From Coturnix japonica (lineage: Eukaryota > Chordata > Aves > Galliformes > Phasianidae), in contig NC_029519.1 of assembly GCF_001577835.2 (NCBI RefSeq), forward strand, positions 78,949,499 to 79,013,498: a DNA stretch of 64,000 nt, written 5' to 3'. The notes below the pieces were generated by a model. It worked only from the letters and a program-made list of their open reading frames with translations. It was not told the DNA's origin and ran no database searches. This document shows, one piece after another, positions 12,231 to 24,602 of this stretch (its first letter is position 1; the number at the start of each line of letters is the position of its first letter). A program made the translations under genes and the position numbers.

Positions 12231-15200
12231 ATTGTGCAATCCTTGATTGGTTCTGTAGCCTTAAGAGATGTAGTCAAAGATCAGTGCACAGAAAAGATTT
12301 TTAGAAGGGAGAAAAAGCATATTTTCTGTCTTTAGCATTTGTAGTACTTAGATCAGCATGGAATATCTGGTGAGCTATCTAACAAAAAGACACAGGAGGT
12401 GAGATGCTGAATTTAAAAAGAATTTGAGGAAGGAGAGTAAAAATACATTCTTTGTAGACAGTACAAAACTGTAGTTCGCTGATTAGTTTGAAACGAGGCA
12501 GTTTTTAAGGAAAGATTTAAAACTGATAATATTCAAAACTGATAAAATTCCTTCACAAATGTTCTGATTGACCTTTTCAGCACAGGATGTGAAGATATGC
12601 AGAAGGTACAGAAGTGTTGATAGGGAAAGAAGATGATCAATAATATTGCAAAGCTGCTGGCTTCTAGTTTGTTGAAATAACAAACCTTATAGAAGTAAGG
12701 TAAAATAAATGTCTTCTTAAAGGCTAGCACAGAAAGCTTTCTTTAGATATGCTAAGGGTCAAGGCACACATCATGGAGGGAGTGGTACAATCAATGTAAG
12801 GTGCCAAATCCAACAATTTGAATGGTGATGTCTGCATGGATTGAGATCCCAGTGGGTAAAGCAGTTGATTAGTATCAAGGTTAAGTCTTAGTGATGATAT
12901 AGTAGTCAGATGCAAGCAAGATTTGTCAAAGACTGACATAGGAATGACAACCTGATGAACAGTAAATGTGTGAATTTTCTAAACCCTAAATTATTCACTT
13001 GTTTAAAAATACGTTTCTTCACAGGGTACAATCATGATTCTGAGTCTGGCTAGTTTGCAGGATTTAAGGTTCAAAACTGTTGATTCTCACAACATCTGTG
13101 AATGGCAAGAATTTTTTGCAGTGGTTATCTGAAATTAAAAGGAAGAGTGCCTATTCCATGAAGAACAGAGCACTGTATCACCAAGGATAACTGTCTTATG
13201 CAAAAAGATCCATTATATTTGATTCCCTTAAAAAAAAATAAATGGAAATTATAAAAAAAGCAGATGGTAAAAAAAGACTCCTTCCCACTGACATAATAAG
13301 AGAAGTGAGATTTTACTTTGAAAGGAATAATTCTCCTTTCAATCCAGCTTCCTTGGAGACTACTGTTTCATCAGTGAGTTTTTGTGTAGTTGCAGGGCAA
13401 GTGGGTGATATTGGGTTATGGTCAGTAATGTGCTTTGGGAAAAAAAGCATGGGATAGCATCAGTTCTAAGAGCCTCGGTGAGGAATGATGACCATGCAGA
13501 AAGCATCTCTTCCTATTATAGTTAATATTTTCTGAAAGCAACCTGGGCCTGCTATGCTGTGAAGAGCTTTCAAGGCATTTCAGAAAAGCCAGGATTTCAG
13601 TTCTGTATTTTGAGATGGATGCTTAAACCCAGTGTGACAATATTTTTTTGTGTGAGCAGTTCTTAACACAAGAGTACAAGTGTGTTTTTTAGGATGGTTG
13701 CATGGAACTCAGAGAGGGGCAGGAACTCACAGCCTAAGCCTCATCTTTTTGCTTCTCCTTATCCAGTTGTAACTGTAGTTATAAGAAAGGAAGCAGCTAG
13801 ATATTTAATACTCCCCATTGTGGAAAGGGAAGGTTTTATGAGAGTGGGGAGTAGGAGGAGATAGTTTCCATGATTCACCAGCCAGAACAGCTGAGCTAAG
13901 GTATTTTTCTTAAAGGCTAAGTAATTTATTTCTCACTCTGAAAAAGCAGAACTATTGCATAGACAGCGTTCATGCTAAGCATTAATTAAATCTCTCTTTT
14001 CTTCCAGGGATGGTAGTTTATTGGGGAATTTTTCCTATGCAGTATCCCCTCCTGCTAGCTCCTATGCTACTAACTACTGCTGTCCATCTAACTCTCCTCT
14101 TTCCAGGTGCTAGACTGCTTTGGCAATAAACAGGGAAGATCGAGACTTGCCTCAACTTCATTGGGTGCTGAAGGTTTGTAGGGAATGCTCTCAGCTCCTC
14201 GCCTGCAGATCCTACTGCCTTTACTAATATCCAGCAGTCTCCATGGCAACTCTCACTGTAGAGCAGCCTCTTCTTCACTGAATATGCACTGCACGTGTTT
14301 TCTTTACCTCCTCCCTTTAAACACCTTACTTTTTTTGGCTGGCTGGTTGCTTTTTTAACATCATTTTATTATTTTCTTTTTTAAACATAAATAATTACTT
14401 CAATATACATAATGAGACTGCTGGGTTGTCAGACAAACACTTGGTTAGCTTTCCAACAGTTCTTTCTGTGTCTAAATCATGCATTAATGATCAAGTGTCT
14501 TTTTCCCTACTCTGTTTCCTGAGGTTAGCTTATAAATGCATACTGCTAGTGCTAATGGTACAGCACTGGTGGTTGCACTGATAAATCTACATAGAAACAA
14601 ATGACAATCAGGAAACATGCAGTCATGCATGGCCTTTTCTGAAAGCATAAATAATATTTATGCTTCTTTATGCTTCGTCTGTTCTGAATTAGATGGCTCA
14701 TTCAGCTGAAGCCCTGTTGAAAGCTTTGTGCATAGGATAAGACTATTACTGTGAAGTTTATTCAGGAGAGCATGAATTTTGCAACGATATTGTTACCAAT
14801 TTCAAATCTTCACAAAATATATCTGCATGAATAGTTTACCCAGTGTCCATCATGCACTGTTAAGGATTAAAGGAATATCATTAGGCAGCCTAAATGAACC
14901 AACATATGCTTTTGGACATCTCAAATTAGCAGTGACATTGCCCACAGGAGTTTGCTTATTTTCTACTGGTGGAAAATTCTCTTTCTGAATCCTAATAAGT
15001 GCTTCTGCAAGAGCGGGGGGAAAAAATGAAAGAAAAACAAGACATACAAAAAGACTGAGAAAAAAAAAATAAGGAAAATGAAGAGGAAGATGAAAAGGAA
15101 AAGGAAAGAAAATGGAAAAGAAAGAAGGGTTGAAAGAGGTAAAAATCTGATTGACAAATTACTAATGGAGAATCCTTGGAAAGCAAATGAAAAGTTACAT

Positions 15201-15826
15201 TGATGTTAACACACTGTTTCCAATAGCACATTTAAAGGAACTCAATCAAAGTGTTCAGACAAAGCATTTAACCTAGCTTGACCTTCTTGAAACCAGTTCT
15301 TCTCTTCTCTGATCTCTTGGTCCTGTCTGAATGTTGTGAATATTGTTTCAAGAATATGGGGAAGAATCTTCATGTGGACAGTGACTTTCAGGTATTCACA
15401 AGAACTGGCTCATTTCTAGTACACATTCTGTGTGACATTAAGTAAAATATTTTGCCTGTCTCATGTAACGGTTCAACAGAAAAAGTAGTTGTGAATATTT
15501 CACGTCACAAAGATCGTGTGAGGATAAAATTCATTAAAGGTCATAAGCATTCAGCTAATAATAGCTCGGAAATAGTTTTATATTACAAAATGGAATTATA
15601 ATTTATTAATATTTTTAAATTATGTTTTTGGGATGAAATTTCCCAAGAGGGAAAAATTCTTTCCAGTTAATTCAAAGTAAATAGTGAAAGTGGCTCAAGA
15701 CTTCTCATGAGAATGCTTATGTGCAGAGTAGAAGTTGGAAGTTTAAAAACTCTGCAACTGAAGAAGAGACTGAGTAAATGTCCTCTGTTTCTGGCTTAGT
15801 AATTCAGCCTGTAAGACACACCAAAT
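12231..15826. other. Unique non-coding DNA
   Basis: No gene or mobile element was recognised. Open frames are at most 86 codons and lack motifs. The notable feature is the purine-rich tract listed at 15008-15146. Confidence 0.5.
15008..15146. repeat. Purine-rich (G+A) tract
   Basis: Over roughly 140 bp the + strand is almost all A and G, with short pyrimidine interruptions near 15040-15070. It is low-complexity sequence and has the composition of triplex-prone DNA. Confidence 0.7.
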
Positions 15827-16073
15827 AATCATAGAAGCATAGAATACCCTGAGTTGGAAGAGATCCATTAAAATGATTGGGTACAACTCCTGGTTTCACA
15901 CAAGACTACCAGATCACAAGGCTGAGAGTACAGTCCAGATGCATCTTGAATTCAGGCAAGCCCGGTGCCATGACCACTTTCCTGGAGAGCCTGTTTCAAG
16001 TCTGACCACCATCTGATGAAGAACCTTCTCCTAATGTCTGACCTGAACATTCCCTGTCACAGCTTCATGCTGT
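15827..16073 (-). mobile_element. CR1 LINE, antisense, diverged
   Basis: The + strand starts with AATCATAGAAGCATAGAATA, the reversed CR1 tail, then CCCTGAGTTGGAAGAGATCC. It continues to CTGGAGAGCCTGTTTCAAGT and ends at GTCACAGCTTCATGCTGT. This order is that of an inverted CR1 3' UTR and ORF2 C-terminus. The many differences from the usual consensus suggest an old copy. Confidence 0.9.
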
Positions 16074-16627
16074 CTGTCTGTTAAAAAAATAGTGAATTAG
16101 ATACTTTTGTTTAAAAGGGCGTCTTAGAAGCTTGCTTTCTACAGGAAATTTTTACAGATATGAGCTCTGATTACTTGATAATGAAATTCAGGATTGTAGG
16201 TAAGTGTGAATTTTGGGAAAGAACAATGTAAAAGTATCATCTGATCTTCCAGGGAGTCCTATACCCTAGATTAGACAACTTTATAGTTTGAATGTAATGG
16301 ATATTGATTAATTCATTATTCCCCAAATGAACCCATTTGTTCCCAGATGCAGGGCAAGGACCTTAAATTAATAACTCAAGTATTTGAAGCCCACCCCAGA
16401 AAATTATAGTCATTTTAAGCCATTTTGAAGATCTGGTCTGAAATAGGTAGTACAATCACATCCAAGAAACCTAAGTAAACTGGCTCACTGAAACCTTACT
16501 CTAACCCAAGCTTCTGATAGTAGCTGAACTGTATGTGTATATACTGCTTGTATGTGCTGCAGAGAAAATAAGTTTTTATCTTAAGGCTGCATTTATCTAA
16601 TTGTTTTCCATGGGAAAAAAAATTGTC

Positions 16628-16707
16628 AAAAATAAAATAAAATAAAATAAAATAAAATAAAATAAAATAAAATAAAATAAAATAAAATAAAATAAAATAA
16701 AATAATA
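16628..16707. repeat. (AAAAT)n pentanucleotide repeat
   Basis: About 15 near-perfect AAAAT units in a row, ending in AATAATAAGG. It is the longest pentamer array in the window. On the minus strand it keeps a frame open as an FILFY repeat, which explains the apparent 121-codon frame at 16496-16861. Confidence 0.97.
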
Positions 16708-19700
16708 AGGTATTGAAAGATGCTTCTGCTTTCAGTGGAGAGCATGGGTAGGAACAGTAACTGCTGAAAAAAAGATGAAAAAAGAAGGGACTGTTTCTTC
16801 TATTCTCATTGTTTACAAAAGCATGATATTTTGCAGAAGGGCTGTATTCATAATTCTTCATTTTCTAAAATCCTGTTTTGATTGCTGTACAAGTTATGTA
16901 TCAGTGGACAAAGTGTGGGAATAAATAAACTGCAAGTATAAAAGAAGAAAAACAGAAGATAGAAGATAAAATAATTTAATATTCATGGAAGTATGGCTAA
17001 CAATCTTTCTTTTGTTTGTTTTCCTGAAAAGCCATTGTTTGCCTCTATCTGATCAGAGTCAAAGAACATGAATGTCAGGTCCCCTGACTGTCCACACAAA
17101 ATGTTTTATTTTCTCAGTGGAATTTGTTTTGCTATGAGCCAGCCAGTTCCTGTATGTGTTGAAAGCTGGCTGCAGTTTTTAGGTAGAATACTCATTATTT
17201 TACTTTTATTTTATATATAACTACAGGTTGGGCATCAACGATTTGGCAAATTGTGGCACAGCTTTCACATTGTTTTATGTGTATTAATTGGAAAAATAGA
17301 AATACATTCTGTTTTTAGCAGAAGTAGTTTAGGACCAAAGTCAAATAAGATCTAGGCAATATAGTGACTGAAATCAGGAGGGTAATTCGATTGATTGAAT
17401 TAAGGTAACTTGCTCAGGGTAAGCTGAATAGCATTCAATAAGCTACTGACTATATTGATTAGATCTCCATGGACTATAAACGAGAGCTTAGACAGCTAGA
17501 ATGCCCACAGACATTTGTATGCAGGTATTTAAATTCCACCATTAATTTGGGACTGAATTCCTCTCAGGTGCTCTCTTCTGTAGAGCATTCATTTTCAGTG
17601 ATATGATGGCAAACCTCTCTGCACCTCTTAACAGGTGACCCTGCATAGTCCCTGGGCATATATAAGCCTTTACTTCTGCTCCATGGCCACTGCTCATGGA
17701 GAAGTTTTGTCATAAACATTTGAACTTCTCCAGGCTGTAATTGTCCTTGTTTTCCCCTGAAACACTGAAGTTCTCATAATGAGAAAATTTGCTTCCTTTT
17801 CTGTTCTTTGCTAGCTTAGAAAGAAAAAATTATTGTGGTGTTAGTGTGTTGGATCTACAATAACAAAATTAACACCTAAAGCCATAGAAGGAAAGCTGTG
17901 ATCTATAACTGCTTTTATAATGAAAACAAGCTTTCTCTCGCACCAATAACCTTTTTTAGGTAGGAGACTGGAATTCTCTACAAGCAAAGGGTCATCAAAG
18001 TCATTATCACATTGTGCTTTATATCAAGCTAACAGCTTTGACTGCTTTCAACAGCAAAAGAGACTAAATACTTTCAAGAAGAATAATAAATTGAAAGAAA
18101 TATCTACAAATACTAGGAAAGAAAACATTCCAAAACACGTGCACGTTATTTTTTGAGGAATTTTGAGGAAGTTAGTAACCCATTTAAGTAGGCTAACTCC
18201 TACCGAATGCCCTTCTACACTCTTTAAAAACTCCTGTCAAATCAAAGAACAAAGAAAAGCTCTTTAGGTTCATGATTACAAGCACTTACAGCAGATTTTT
18301 GTTTTGAACTGCCCTGTAAAAGAGCCTGCCTCAGTTGACATCAAGACAAAAAATTGGTCCCCAGCTATGGGTATCTACTTCAGATGGGTCACTGGATCAT
18401 ATGGAGATGACCCAGTGACATGTTCAGCATGAAGGAAAACTTCATCACAGATGAATGACACAAACTGCTATCTAATTTTCCTGAGGTGTGTGGTTAGCAC
18501 GTAAATTATGACACTGTTGAATTCCCGCCCTGTGTGGTTCCATATATTTATCCTTTTATTCCAAGTCAGATAGTTATTGGAAATGAATGAGAAGTCTTTG
18601 AGCTTAAGTGCCAGAGGCTAAAGAGATTTTACCTCAGGATAAGATACAGGAATAATTTAAGAACTGAAAAGTATTGTAAATTTAATAACAATCATGAATA
18701 AGTTAAAACAGCCCAATTAAAAAATAATAAAGTGATAAGCTCTGTAAGAAAAGCCTGACAGTGGAAAGTGTTCTGGTCATATAGAATCATTTAACTGTTC
18801 TGTCCCCGTGCTCTCATTAAGGTGATACTCTTCTCTCATGAAATGTTACAGTTGTGTAGTTCAGTTTAAGTTATGTACGTATTGTATTTCATCACTTCAC
18901 ATTTCTCTTTTTGGCAGCCAACTGCAATCTCATAGAAGGAGTTATCAAACAAAAGTCAAGGATTGTCTTCTTTTCTCCAGCATCTTTTTCCTTGAATGGT
19001 CACAGATACCATTTCAGGAATTTACTTATGTTCTTTCTCCACTAATAATAATTATTTCCTTCATGCACTGTTTCTGACTTCATCTCTTCTAGGGGTTTAT
19101 TTACTCAATCTTGCTGAGACAGAGCCTCACTTTCTGTTAGCTTCATTACTCAGAAACCTTTACTCCTCCAGTAACAAGTGTAAAATTATATATGGTTAAT
19201 AAACAAGCAAAATTAAGTCCAGATTTTTGGTAGATGGCTCCAGAGTAAATTGTGAATCTTTCTATATCTGTGTATTTGTCCATTTCCTATAAAATGCATC
19301 TCATTATCCTACAATTTATTTATTTATCATGTATTTCTCATGTATCCGCCATCTACTTACATTCTGTGATCACATTCTTATTATATATTCTTGCTTGGTT
19401 ATTAAAGCTCTCATCCTTGTAAACGCCCACATGCCATCTGTGAATCAGCTGAATTTGGTTCTCTTTTCATAGTGATAGCATGTACCCAGCAGCAGCTAGA
19501 CGATAACCTTCCTGTTTCCTAGTCCTTGGCCTAATGTTAGATGCAAAACAGTTTTGTGTTTCATGTGCAAATAGATTTTACCTATAGGTAGCTGCAATGT
19601 AAATGGCTCATTTCAAACTCATATTAACCTGCAAACAATATTTCTAAAGGCAGACCAGAAATGAATTATTTCAATGTGTAACTAAAATTACAATACTGAT

Positions 19701-20799
19701 GGCAGTTAGGATTTTAAAATTCCATTGTGCAGGTGGTTGCAAAAGTTGTGACTTAATGGCTTTTTTGTTCATTTATTTCTGTGCAGTGAAATGCTAAGTG
19801 TTCTTGAATTCTTTTCCTGCACTTTTTGTCACATTCTAGAATTTCCATCGATCTCTATAGGAAATACATACACATCATATTTGTATGCATATGCATATAT
19901 TATGTTAATAAGTCATTTTAGGGAGGAACATTCCTGAAAAACAAAACAAACAAAGAAAAAAGCAAAAAAGCAAAGAAAATAAAATAAAATAAGGCATATT
20001 GAAAGATTAAATACAAAGAAATGGTGTTATTTTTAAAAGATGAGTGGTGTTCTCGTGCTGTAGAGATAAAATAAATAAATAAAAAACAACACATCAATTT
20101 CAAAGAAAACTGAATAACATTAAATAAATAAACCTCAATAGATCTAAAAAATACTGAAATCTTGAATTCCATATGAATTTTCATTGAGAAAGAAGAGAGT
20201 GAATGAGGGATCGACTTTCCATTGTCCAAAGGATGGGAGACAATTTTCTGCTTCTCATGCAGATGAGTGTGAGTTCACTGTGGGAAATGTCTTAATTTAT
20301 AAAGGGATCTTATTTTCACCATGCTTTCATGAAATATGGGGAGAATACTGTTCAAGACAAAATAATAAACACATTTGCCACAAGATAAAATTAATAACAT
20401 ACATACCAATTGTAATCTGTCTTAACTTCTGTCACCTTCTTTGGAAAACATATAAACAGTATGTTTAATTTTTTTAACCACCTTTTGTTATTAATTTAAC
20501 CCCATTATAGTATGCATTCACTGGAAAAAATATAGAGATATATTTTGCTGTCATAACTCCTTTACTTCCTAATACTATATTCCCTAAAAAATTTTAAGTT
20601 CATCATTTCCCTGAAACAGCCAACATGTGGAGGTACTACCTAACCAGGTTATGGCATTTTGGACGCACTCTTTATCTATTCTTACGCATAGGTAGAGAGA
20701 GAAGGCAGACAAGGGGGCAGCAGTAAATCACTTACTTTAAAAATGATGTTTTGATCAATTGCTGGAGCTGTGGAAATCATTACTGCAGCCATTCAATAA
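16708..20799. other. Unique AT-rich non-coding DNA
   Basis: No exon, RNA gene or recognised transposon was found over about 4 kb. A-rich tracts lie at about 19937-20000 and 20067-20090. A TATATAA string sits at about 17660-17666, but no gene signal lies downstream. Confidence 0.5.
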
Positions 20800-21102
20800 G
20801 ATCTGGGGAGGAGATTTTGATAAGGTCGGGCAGCAAAATGATGAGGGGAAATGGTTTAAACTGGAAGAGGATAGATGTAGACTAAATATTAAGATGTTCT
20901 TAACTGTGAGGGTTGTGAAGCACCGGAACAGGTTGCCTGGTGAGGCTGTGAATGCTCCTTCACTGGAAGCATTCAAGGCCAGGCTGGATGGGGCTTTGAA
21001 CAACCTTGCCTAGAGGGAAGTATCCTTGCATCTCACAGAGAGGCTGGAACTCTATGATCATATAGGTCACTTCCAACCCAGATCATTCTATGATTTTATG
21101 AT
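20800..21102 (+). mobile_element. CR1 LINE, 5'-truncated, with 3' end
   Basis: The translation contains the CR1 ORF2 C-terminus in one frame: WFKLEEDRCRLNIK, then VVKHRNRLPGEAVNAP, then LEAFKARLDGALNNLA and a stop. The sequence ends with CACTTCCAACCCAGATCATT and ATTCTATG/ATTTTATG octamers. The stop at 21013 lies where CR1 ORF2 normally ends, so the C-terminal 50 or so codons are intact here. Confidence 0.93.
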
Positions 21103-21175
21103 ATAAATTATGCTCGAGGCTATGGTTCTCTCAGTGTCTGTACAGCACCTGAAAACTGCACATTCCTGCCATTTA

Positions 21176-21204
21176 TTATTATTATTATTATCATTATTAC
21201 ACTG
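21176..21204. repeat. (TTA)n microsatellite
   Basis: A run of about nine TTA units with one interruption (ATC). Confidence 0.85.
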
Positions 21205-21729
21205 ATAATCCCATTTTTACCAGTATCCCTCTCTCCACTGCTGGAAGGCACAAACCACAGGAGATAAGATGTTAAAACTGATGTTAGACATCAGTTTTAT
21301 AGAAACTGTTTCCTCCTGTCCTGTTAACAAAATCATGGAAATCTCTAAGACATTTCTAACTCTTATACAATAAAGTGTTTCTCTATTTTTTTCTGATCCC
21401 ATTCAGCAGATTTTTTTTTCTAGCGCAGCTGGAAGAACTTGTCAAAGAGAAATTCCTGCTTCTTGTTCTCTTGGCACAAGTTCCCTCAGGGACAGGATTG
21501 CCTTAAACAAAGGCAGTCATGCAGGGATGCCCAAAGCAAAGCAGTGACTTGTGCTGTTATTGACCTTTGGAGAACTGGGACTATGGAAAGCCAGAATCAA
21601 AGCCTGAAGCAGTGAAAATTAGACTTCACAAGGAGCTTTAAAAATGTAGTGAGCTGAATCTTATCACATCCACGCAGAAGAGATAAGCACTGTTTGAGCC
21701 ATTGAGGTACCTCTGAGGGTGAGATAGGA

Positions 21730-22525
21730 ACACATGGGATAAGGGAAGAATTAGAGATTTGTGTGCAGTTGCAGGACCATTATCTCACTGCAGTCACAGA
21801 GACATGCTGGGGTAGCTCACATGACTGTAATGCTGTCATGGAATGGCATGTGCTTGTTAAGAGAAGACAAAATGGTGGAGTTGCGCTTTATGTGTGAGAG
21901 AATCTGGAATGTATCAAGATCTGCCTGGGGCTGGAGGAAAAGCAATTTAAGAGCTTATGTGTGCTGATTAAATTTCAGGGTAACTCGGTGACATTGCTAT
22001 GGTTGTTTACTACAGGACACCTGATCAGGAGTAGAAATTCAATGAGGACTTCCTCAAAGAGGTGGAAGTAGCCTCATGGTCTCAAGCCCTGGTTCTCCTG
22101 AGGGATATCAATCAGTCTGATACATGCTGAAAAGACAAATGCTGGCCTTTACTGCTAAGTTAAGCCCTCAGGAAAGCCTGACGCTTGAGACAAGAGAGAA
22201 AATCTGGAGGACAGAAAACTTGTATTTAGTTGAGGAGGATTAGGTTAGAGACCATTTAGGCAAATTTGACACCATGCAGTCAATGGGCCCCAGTGACATG
22301 TGTCCATGAGTGTTGAGGGAGCTGGTGGATGTTATTGCTAGGCCACTCTCCATCATCTTTGAAAGGTCATGGAGAACAGGAGAGGTGCCTGAGGACTGGA
22401 AGGAAGATAATGCCACTCCAGACTACAAATGGGCAAGAAGGAATGCCAGAAAGCAACAGGGCAGTCATCCTCACCTCCATCCCCAGTAAGATGATGGAAC
22501 AGATCCGTCTGGCTGTGGTGAAATA
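21730..22525 (+). mobile_element. CR1 LINE ORF2 fragment without 3' end
   Basis: The sequence matches the endonuclease-side part of avian CR1 ORF2. Landmarks are CATTATCTCACTGCAGTCAC with AGAGACATGCTGG, GGAATGTATCAAGATCTGCC and CTACAGGACACCTGATCAGG. After about 22140 it jumps to a later part of ORF2: ATCTGGAGGACAGAAAACTT, GTTAGAGACCATTTAGGC, GGCCACTCTCCATCATCTTT and GGTGCCTGAGGACTGGAAGG. It fades out near 22525, before the reverse-transcriptase core. Most CR1 copies lose the 5' end, but this one keeps central ORF2 and lacks the 3' end, so a later deletion or rearrangement removed it. Reading frames are broken by many changes. Confidence 0.85.
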
Positions 22526-23629
22526 CCTGCATGAGCCTGTTCAGTGTATTTGTGTTGTGAACTATATTTATGCTGAAGAAGCTGAGTTTTTCCAGGTGCA
22601 GAGGCAACAGCTGCTCCTAAGACAGCCCCCCACAACTATGTCTCCCAGCTCCTATTGTATTAGATTAAGCCCAATTTTAATTTTCAGCCACTGTATTTTT
22701 GATGCAACTATGATTTTTATACCATGAAAACAGTGAGTAAAAGAGGTCTTTCCCTGCATGTATTCTGACAGATAAGTGTAAATTGTCTTCCTGCTTTTTT
22801 TCTGAAGTCGATTAAGTAAACATAGCTCGCGTGATTTCTGTCTGTGAGGCATATGTTCAAGAATACACAATATTCTTGAAATGTCTCCTATTTTTTTGAA
22901 AGATTAGACAGCAGAACTGGGTATGGTGTTCCAGTAATGGCTAACTGATGTTTTCTGCAGATACATCCTACTCCCTTCCCCATTCCTGCAGTTATCTTTT
23001 CAGTTCCTGCACTCATATCACACATAGCACTCAGTTCAGCAAAGATGCTTTAGCTGAGATGGCACAAAATATTAGTAAGTGTATTGAACAGATTGCATCT
23101 GGGCTGTGAAGAGCTGAATGGAATTTCTGATTTACTAATTAGTTTTATACTGATGCCCTTATTCATAAGCAGTGAAGCCTTGTCTGTACAGAAGTACTGA
23201 AGTCCCCCCCCAACACACATTCACACGCGCACTGCATGCTAACATTTGTGAAGCTCTACGGGATTTAGTTAATGCTTGAACATGGTTATGCAGCATTTAA
23301 TGCCTAGCATACATTTGCATTTTACTTGCTGTATTGCCATAAAACCTCTGTATGAACCCTTCCAACCTAGAAGTGGTGTTTGGGATGGAGGGGAAGGGTC
23401 ATGATTGCCAATGACCAAATCAAACCAAAGCACTTAAGAGGAAAGCATCTACCTTGCTAGGCAAAGTGAACTGGTTACAGTTCATTTCATATAATTAATC
23501 TAACTGTTGTTCACCACTTCCTATGAGAGATGTAATTACTTTGACTCTTGCTGCAGGCCACTATTGCTCTTTCTGTCAGTGCTAGTCTGCAGTTGTTGAG
23601 CTCCTACTATACTTTGCCTATTATGCACT

Positions 23630-23656
23630 TTTTATTTATTTATTTATTTATTTATT
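23630..23656. repeat. (TTTA)n microsatellite
   Basis: About six tandem TTTA units. Confidence 0.88.
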
Positions 23657-24574
23657 AATACCAGCAATAACTAGCTTATTATGTTAACACTGATTTCATT
23701 TGAAAGGCATCCAGGTCTGAAACAGAATTCTGTAACTCCTTCAGCCAGATTTCATGGATATGTTTAAAATGACTCTGTTTTGTCAACTGTTTATAACTTG
23801 TCAAAATGGAGATGATGGAGACAGGAAGGACTTCATTGCATGTCTTATAAAAAAAGGGTTTCATAAAGGATCTCCAGGATTTATCCACTTACTGATAATG
23901 CCACATGCTGAAAGGTCCAGTATTTATCTTTATAATGTGATCTGAAACTTAACATAGCTTGTAAGGATATATGGAGTTAACAGGGCAACCTGAGCTAAGG
24001 GAAGGAAATTTTAGGTTGCATTCCACAAGCTCACAACTTCTGTAAATTAGTAGCTAGCTTTAAACTTCACAACCTCTAATAGTTAAGATGATCAGTTTTT
24101 CAAAACATCTCCTTTAAATTTACAGACATTGTCCTTTACAACTCAACAAAGGGTGTGATTTTTCTCACAGTATTAATGCGTACAAACACTGCTGTCCATT
24201 TCCATGGAAAAAACAGTCCTGCATGCAAATATTATTCAGTATATGCTCATGTTTATATCCCCTATGGGTTGAGGTCAGGGAGAATTATTCATGAAAGCTG
24301 TTTTAGGTAGCTTTAAGCTTATCTTATTCTATTAACTATTCAAAGAACTTGGGTCTTCTGAAAGGCACCTACATAGCTTAGAGTAGATAAAGTAAAAATT
24401 ATGCCTTTCAAATTTAACTATGAATACTTAGTTTTCCAGTGTCATGTGGTAGAACTTTTTAATGCGGATATGTGCTTTTGAAGTTATATACAAATCTCCA
24501 AATTTCAGGATAATCAGCATGAGCATTATGTTTTGAATAAACTTTTTCTGTGATAATTGATATTACATGCTGGT

Positions 24575-24602
24575 AAAAAAAAATAAATAAATAAAAAAAA
24601 AA
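24575..24602. repeat. A-rich/AAAT low-complexity tract
   Basis: An A-run with three AAAT units inside it, followed by GGTGG. Confidence 0.75.

Noticed and set aside
16496-16861. 121-codon minus-strand open frame
   Set aside because: It is kept open by the AAAAT array, which translates to an FILFY repeat.
17655-17670. TATATAA promoter-like string
   Set aside because: TA-rich strings are frequent in this AT-rich DNA, and no initiator, CpG island or reading frame follows.
22329-22727. 132-codon + strand open frame
   Set aside because: It overlaps the CR1 ORF2 remnant, starts from a non-ATG codon and runs on past the end of the CR1 similarity.
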